DNA of 50,838 bases from Mycobacterium sp. KBS0706 (lineage in GTDB: Bacteria; Pseudomonadota; Alphaproteobacteria; DSM-16000; Inquilinaceae): the NCBI RefSeq assembly GCF_005938675.2, contig NZ_VCCH02000061.1, positions 1-50,838 on the forward strand. The letters are read 5' to 3'. Below, piece after piece: positions 48,372 to 50,838 of this stretch. Each line of letters opens with the position of its first letter. Position 1 is the stretch's first letter. The position numbers and the translations under genes are program-made. The notes beneath the pieces are model-generated. The model was not told the origin of the DNA. It saw nothing but the letters and a program-made list of their open reading frames with translations, and ran no database searches.

Positions 48372-49877
48372 ATGCGCTGGATTTTCGTCCTCCTGCTTTT
48401 TCTCGCCGCCGGCAGCGCCCTCGCGGAGGAGTCCCGGCCACCCTTTTTCACCGCCGACGACTGTCCGGCCGGCACGACCCTCCCGAAGGGTGTCACCGCG
48501 GACTGCGGCACCGTCACCGTTCTGGAAGACCGCGCTAGGCCGGACGGCCCGCGCATCCGCCTGCGGGTGGCGACGCTGTGGCGGACGGGCCAGGATCTGC
48601 GGCCGGCCCCGCTGCTGTACATCAATGGCGGGCCGGGTTTGTGGACAGGCTTGGATGCAGAGGGGCTCATGAACTGGGCACGCGCGGTCAAAGAGCAGGA
48701 CTGGCTCGGCAACCGCCGCCTTGTGCTGTTCGACCCGCGCGGTGTCGGCGCGTCTCAGATCCTGCCCGCGTCCTGCGGTCGGTTGGACCAGTTTCTGATG
48801 CTGGAAATCCTGGACCATACCTCACGGTCCGACGAGAGATGGCGGGCCTCCTTTCGGGAGAAGGCCGAGACTTGCTGGTCCCGCTTCCGGCAGGCCGGAT
48901 ATGACCCCGGCCGGATCACGACCGCGGACATGGCGGCGGATGTTGCGGATCTCCGCAGGGCATTTGGCTATGCCGCTTGGAATCTATGGGGCGTTTCGTT
49001 CGGATCGCGCGTCGCGCTGAGCGTGATGCGCGATCATCCGCAGGGCATCCGCGCGGTCATCCTCGATGGCGTGTGGCCCCCGGACGCGAATTTCTACGAC
49101 TATGCCAGGAACACGGGCGAGGCCTTCGATGCCCTGATGGAGGCGTGTCGAACCGACACCATCTGCAACGCGGACTATCCCGACCTCGAACGACGCTTCC
49201 TGTCGCTCGCCGAGCGGCTCGATGCCCAACCTCTGACCGTCACGATCTTCGACGATGCGACGGCCCGGATCGATGGCTGGATGCTGCTGGACATCGCCGA
49301 CCAGATGCTCCAATCCGGCGACAAGACGCGCTCCTTGCCAAGGCTGGTGGCGGAGCTGGAGGCTGGGGAGACCCGTCAGATCGTCGACGGCAAGCTGATC
49401 GAGGTCACCGACTTTGTCCGCAACGAAGACCGCTACGATCAGGCGGTCTATGCTTCGATCGCCTGTGCCGACACGTTTCCCGCCGACCCCGACTGGGTGG
49501 TGAAGGCCAGGTCTGCCGATCTCCGCTTCGGCGATCTGGTCTGGGATCCGACGGCCGATGGATATTGTGCGGCATGGCCGGTCCCCCGAAGCCCTGCAGC
49601 CGACGCCGCGCCGGTGACCAGCGACATCCCGGCGCTGCTGATCTCGGGGGCCTTCGATCCGCGCACCCCGCCGTCCTGGGCCGAGGCGGCGGTCAGACGG
49701 CTAGCCCACGGCTACAGCTTCGTCTTCCCAGGACAAGGGCATGGCGTCCTCGATCGCGGCCAGCCCTGCGCCCAATGGATTGCCGGCCGGTTCCTCGACG
49801 ACCCGTCCCGTCGGCCTGACCACGACTGCTTCGCTCGCCTGGAGCCGCCGGTGTTCGAACCGCTGCCTCCGGGTTAA
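48372..49877 (+). CDS. Exported S33-type alpha/beta hydrolase (tripeptidyl-aminopeptidase-like)
   Basis: The protein is 501 residues. The signal peptide ends near GSALAEE, so it is periplasmic or secreted. The catalytic motifs are YINGGPG oxyanion region, nucleophile Ser209 in LWGVSFGSR, and His in PGQGHGVLD; the acid is probably in ISGAFDPRTP. This pattern and several Cys (CPAGTT, SCGRL, CRTDTICN) match proline iminopeptidase/SlpD-type hydrolases. Substrate is unknown. ATG 48372 is chosen because the hydrophobic signal starts there; ATG 48336 adds 12 polar residues. Divergent from aspS. Confidence 0.85.
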   Translation: MRWIFVLLLFLAAGSALAEESRPPFFTADDCPAGTTLPKGVTADCGTVTVLEDRARPDGPRIRLRVATLWRTGQDLRPAPLLYINGGPGLWTGLDAEGLMNWARAVKEQDWLGNRRLVLFDPRGVGASQILPASCGRLDQFLMLEILDHTSRSDERWRASFREKAETCWSRFRQAGYDPGRITTADMAADVADLRRAFGYAAWNLWGVSFGSRVALSVMRDHPQGIRAVILDGVWPPDANFYDYARNTGEAFDALMEACRTDTICNADYPDLERRFLSLAERLDAQPLTVTIFDDATARIDGWMLLDIADQMLQSGDKTRSLPRLVAELEAGETRQIVDGKLIEVTDFVRNEDRYDQAVYASIACADTFPADPDWVVKARSADLRFGDLVWDPTADGYCAAWPVPRSPAADAAPVTSDIPALLISGAFDPRTPPSWAEAAVRRLAHGYSFVFPGQGHGVLDRGQPCAQWIAGRFLDDPSRRPDHDCFARLEPPVFEPLPPG

Positions 49878-49954
49878 CTCTCCGCGACTCGTCACCGAAC
49901 CGACGCCTGCGCATGCTATCCTGGCCGCATGCGAGTCGAGGCTACGGATCCACG

Positions 49955-50838
49955 ATGGCCGGCGTGACGGCCAGGGCGCAGCGGGCGCCGAATTCCCCCC
50001 AGGCCCGAGGGCCCCAGAGCCGGGCCGCCCAGGACCGGGTGACGGTCGACCTGTCGGCCGTGGTCGTGGCGGTGGCCGGGGAGACGCCGCGAGTGCTGGC
50101 GCTGCGCGGGCCGGACGGCGTCGACGCCCTGCCCGCCGGCCCGCTGGAGCCGCAGCACCGGACGCTGGAGCTGGGGCTGCGCGCCTGGGTCGAGGCCCAG
50201 ACCGGCCAGCCGCTCGGCTATGTCGAGCAGCTCTACACCTTCGGTGACCGCGACCGGCACCTCGCCGGGCCGGGCCGGGTGCTGTCGGTCGGCTATCTGG
50301 CGCTGCTGCGCGAGGCGGCGCCGGCCGGCGACAGCTTGTGGAGCGACTGGTACCGCCACTTTCCGTGGGAGGACCGCCGCAGCGGCCGCCCGGAGCTCTT
50401 GGACCGGATCGAGCCGGCGCTGGCCGGCTGGGTCGAGGCGGCCGGGGCCGAGCCGGAGCGGCGGCGGCGCGAGGCCCGGCTGCGCCTCGCCTTCGGCCTC
50501 GGCGGCCTGCCCTGGGGCGAGGAGCGGGTGCTGGAGCGCTACGAGTTGATGTACGAGGCCGGGCTGGCCGCCGAGGCGCATCAGGACGGCACCCGTCCCG
50601 CCTGCCCGGCGCTGGCCGAGGGTGCGCCGATGGCGGCCGACCATCGCCGCATCCTGGCGACCGCGATCGGCCGGCTGCGCGGCAAGATCAAGTACCGGCC
50701 GGTGGTGTTCGAGCTGATGCCGCCGACCTTCACTTTGTCGCAGCTGCAGCGCACGGTCGAGGCGCTGGCAGGCTTGCGCCTGCACGCGCCCAACTTCCGA
50801 CGCCTGGTCGACAGCCAGGGGCTGGTGGAGGAGACCGG
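49955..50838 (+). CDS. NrtR-like Nudix regulator (C-terminus beyond window)
   Basis: The frame stays open from ATG 49955 to the window edge (294 residues seen). The N-terminus to about 160 has a Nudix-like fold, but the Nudix box is degenerate (GPLEPQHRTLELGLRAWVEAQ lacks the REUxEE core), so hydrolysis is unlikely. The C-terminal part ends in a winged-helix-like stretch (IGRLRGKIKYRPVVFELMP, then FTLSQLQRTVEAL) as in NrtR-type repressors of NAD metabolism. The FPWEDRR segment is recalled from alphaproteobacterial proteins annotated NAD regulator. No strong ribosome binding site is seen at 49955. Confidence 0.75.
   Translation, partial: MAGVTARAQRAPNSPQARGPQSRAAQDRVTVDLSAVVVAVAGETPRVLALRGPDGVDALPAGPLEPQHRTLELGLRAWVEAQTGQPLGYVEQLYTFGDRDRHLAGPGRVLSVGYLALLREAAPAGDSLWSDWYRHFPWEDRRSGRPELLDRIEPALAGWVEAAGAEPERRRREARLRLAFGLGGLPWGEERVLERYELMYEAGLAAEAHQDGTRPACPALAEGAPMAADHRRILATAIGRLRGKIKYRPVVFELMPPTFTLSQLQRTVEALAGLRLHAPNFRRLVDSQGLVEET

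Overview
The window is 50.8 kb of GC-rich bacterial chromosome with dense, short-spaced genes. Gene content points to an alphaproteobacterium, most likely of the Rhodospirillales type: GatCAB plus an AspRS with a non-discriminating-type residue, a DivK orthologue next to rpmG and dinB, an EipB/DUF1849 envelope protein, two DUF1127 proteins, a DUF6726-like lipoprotein and the plsY-dprA-topA-rnr series. The genus cannot be fixed from the sequence alone. No rRNA, tRNA, CRISPR array, prophage or insertion sequence was seen.

Layout. 1-5.7 kb: truncated MgtC/DUF4010 membrane protein, DUF1097 protein, gatB with a RidA protein, and an FAD oxidoreductase divergent from an XRE-cupin regulator. 5.8-11.4 kb: FMN reductase, methyltransferase, the gatC-gatA-GNAT operon, a strikingly AT-rich single-membrane-span gene wedged between gatC and ruvX, ruvX, and an LprI-like protein. 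11.4-19.9 kb: MocR regulator with a clustered operator region facing a DUF1127 gene, AraC regulator, mini zinc-ribbon protein plus an atypical alpha/beta hydrolase, second DUF1127 gene, orphan OppA, CoA transferase, a Pro/Val-rich and a His-rich exported protein separated by a duplicated terminator. 20-24.7 kb: dienelactone hydrolase, DUF2975-XRE pair with promoter and palindromic operator, MipA/OmpV, small membrane and lipoprotein genes, and an MFS exporter. 25-34 kb: plsY, tryptophanase, dprA, topA, rnr. 34-42.5 kb: S41 protease and a 2170-residue RTX repeat protein. 42.6-50.8 kb: rpmG, divK, dinB, exported Fe-type SOD, eipB, aspS, S33-type hydrolase and a truncated NrtR-like Nudix protein.

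How genes fit together. GatCAB with the AspRS suggests tRNA-dependent amidation. DprA, TopA, RuvX and DinB cover DNA uptake, topology and repair, and RNase R covers RNA decay. Several transcription regulators (XRE-cupin, MocR, XRE of the DUF2975 pair) lie beside perfect palindromes in adjacent intergenic DNA that are good operator candidates. A family of roughly 130-bp composite palindromic repeats sits in at least three intergenic regions, with a related fourth.

The strongest anomalies are the AT-rich gene whose stop overlaps the ruvX start, the paired REP/REPIN-like repeats, and the RTX gene, which carries exact internal duplications at DNA level. No obvious multi-gene novel defence or biosynthetic system was found.
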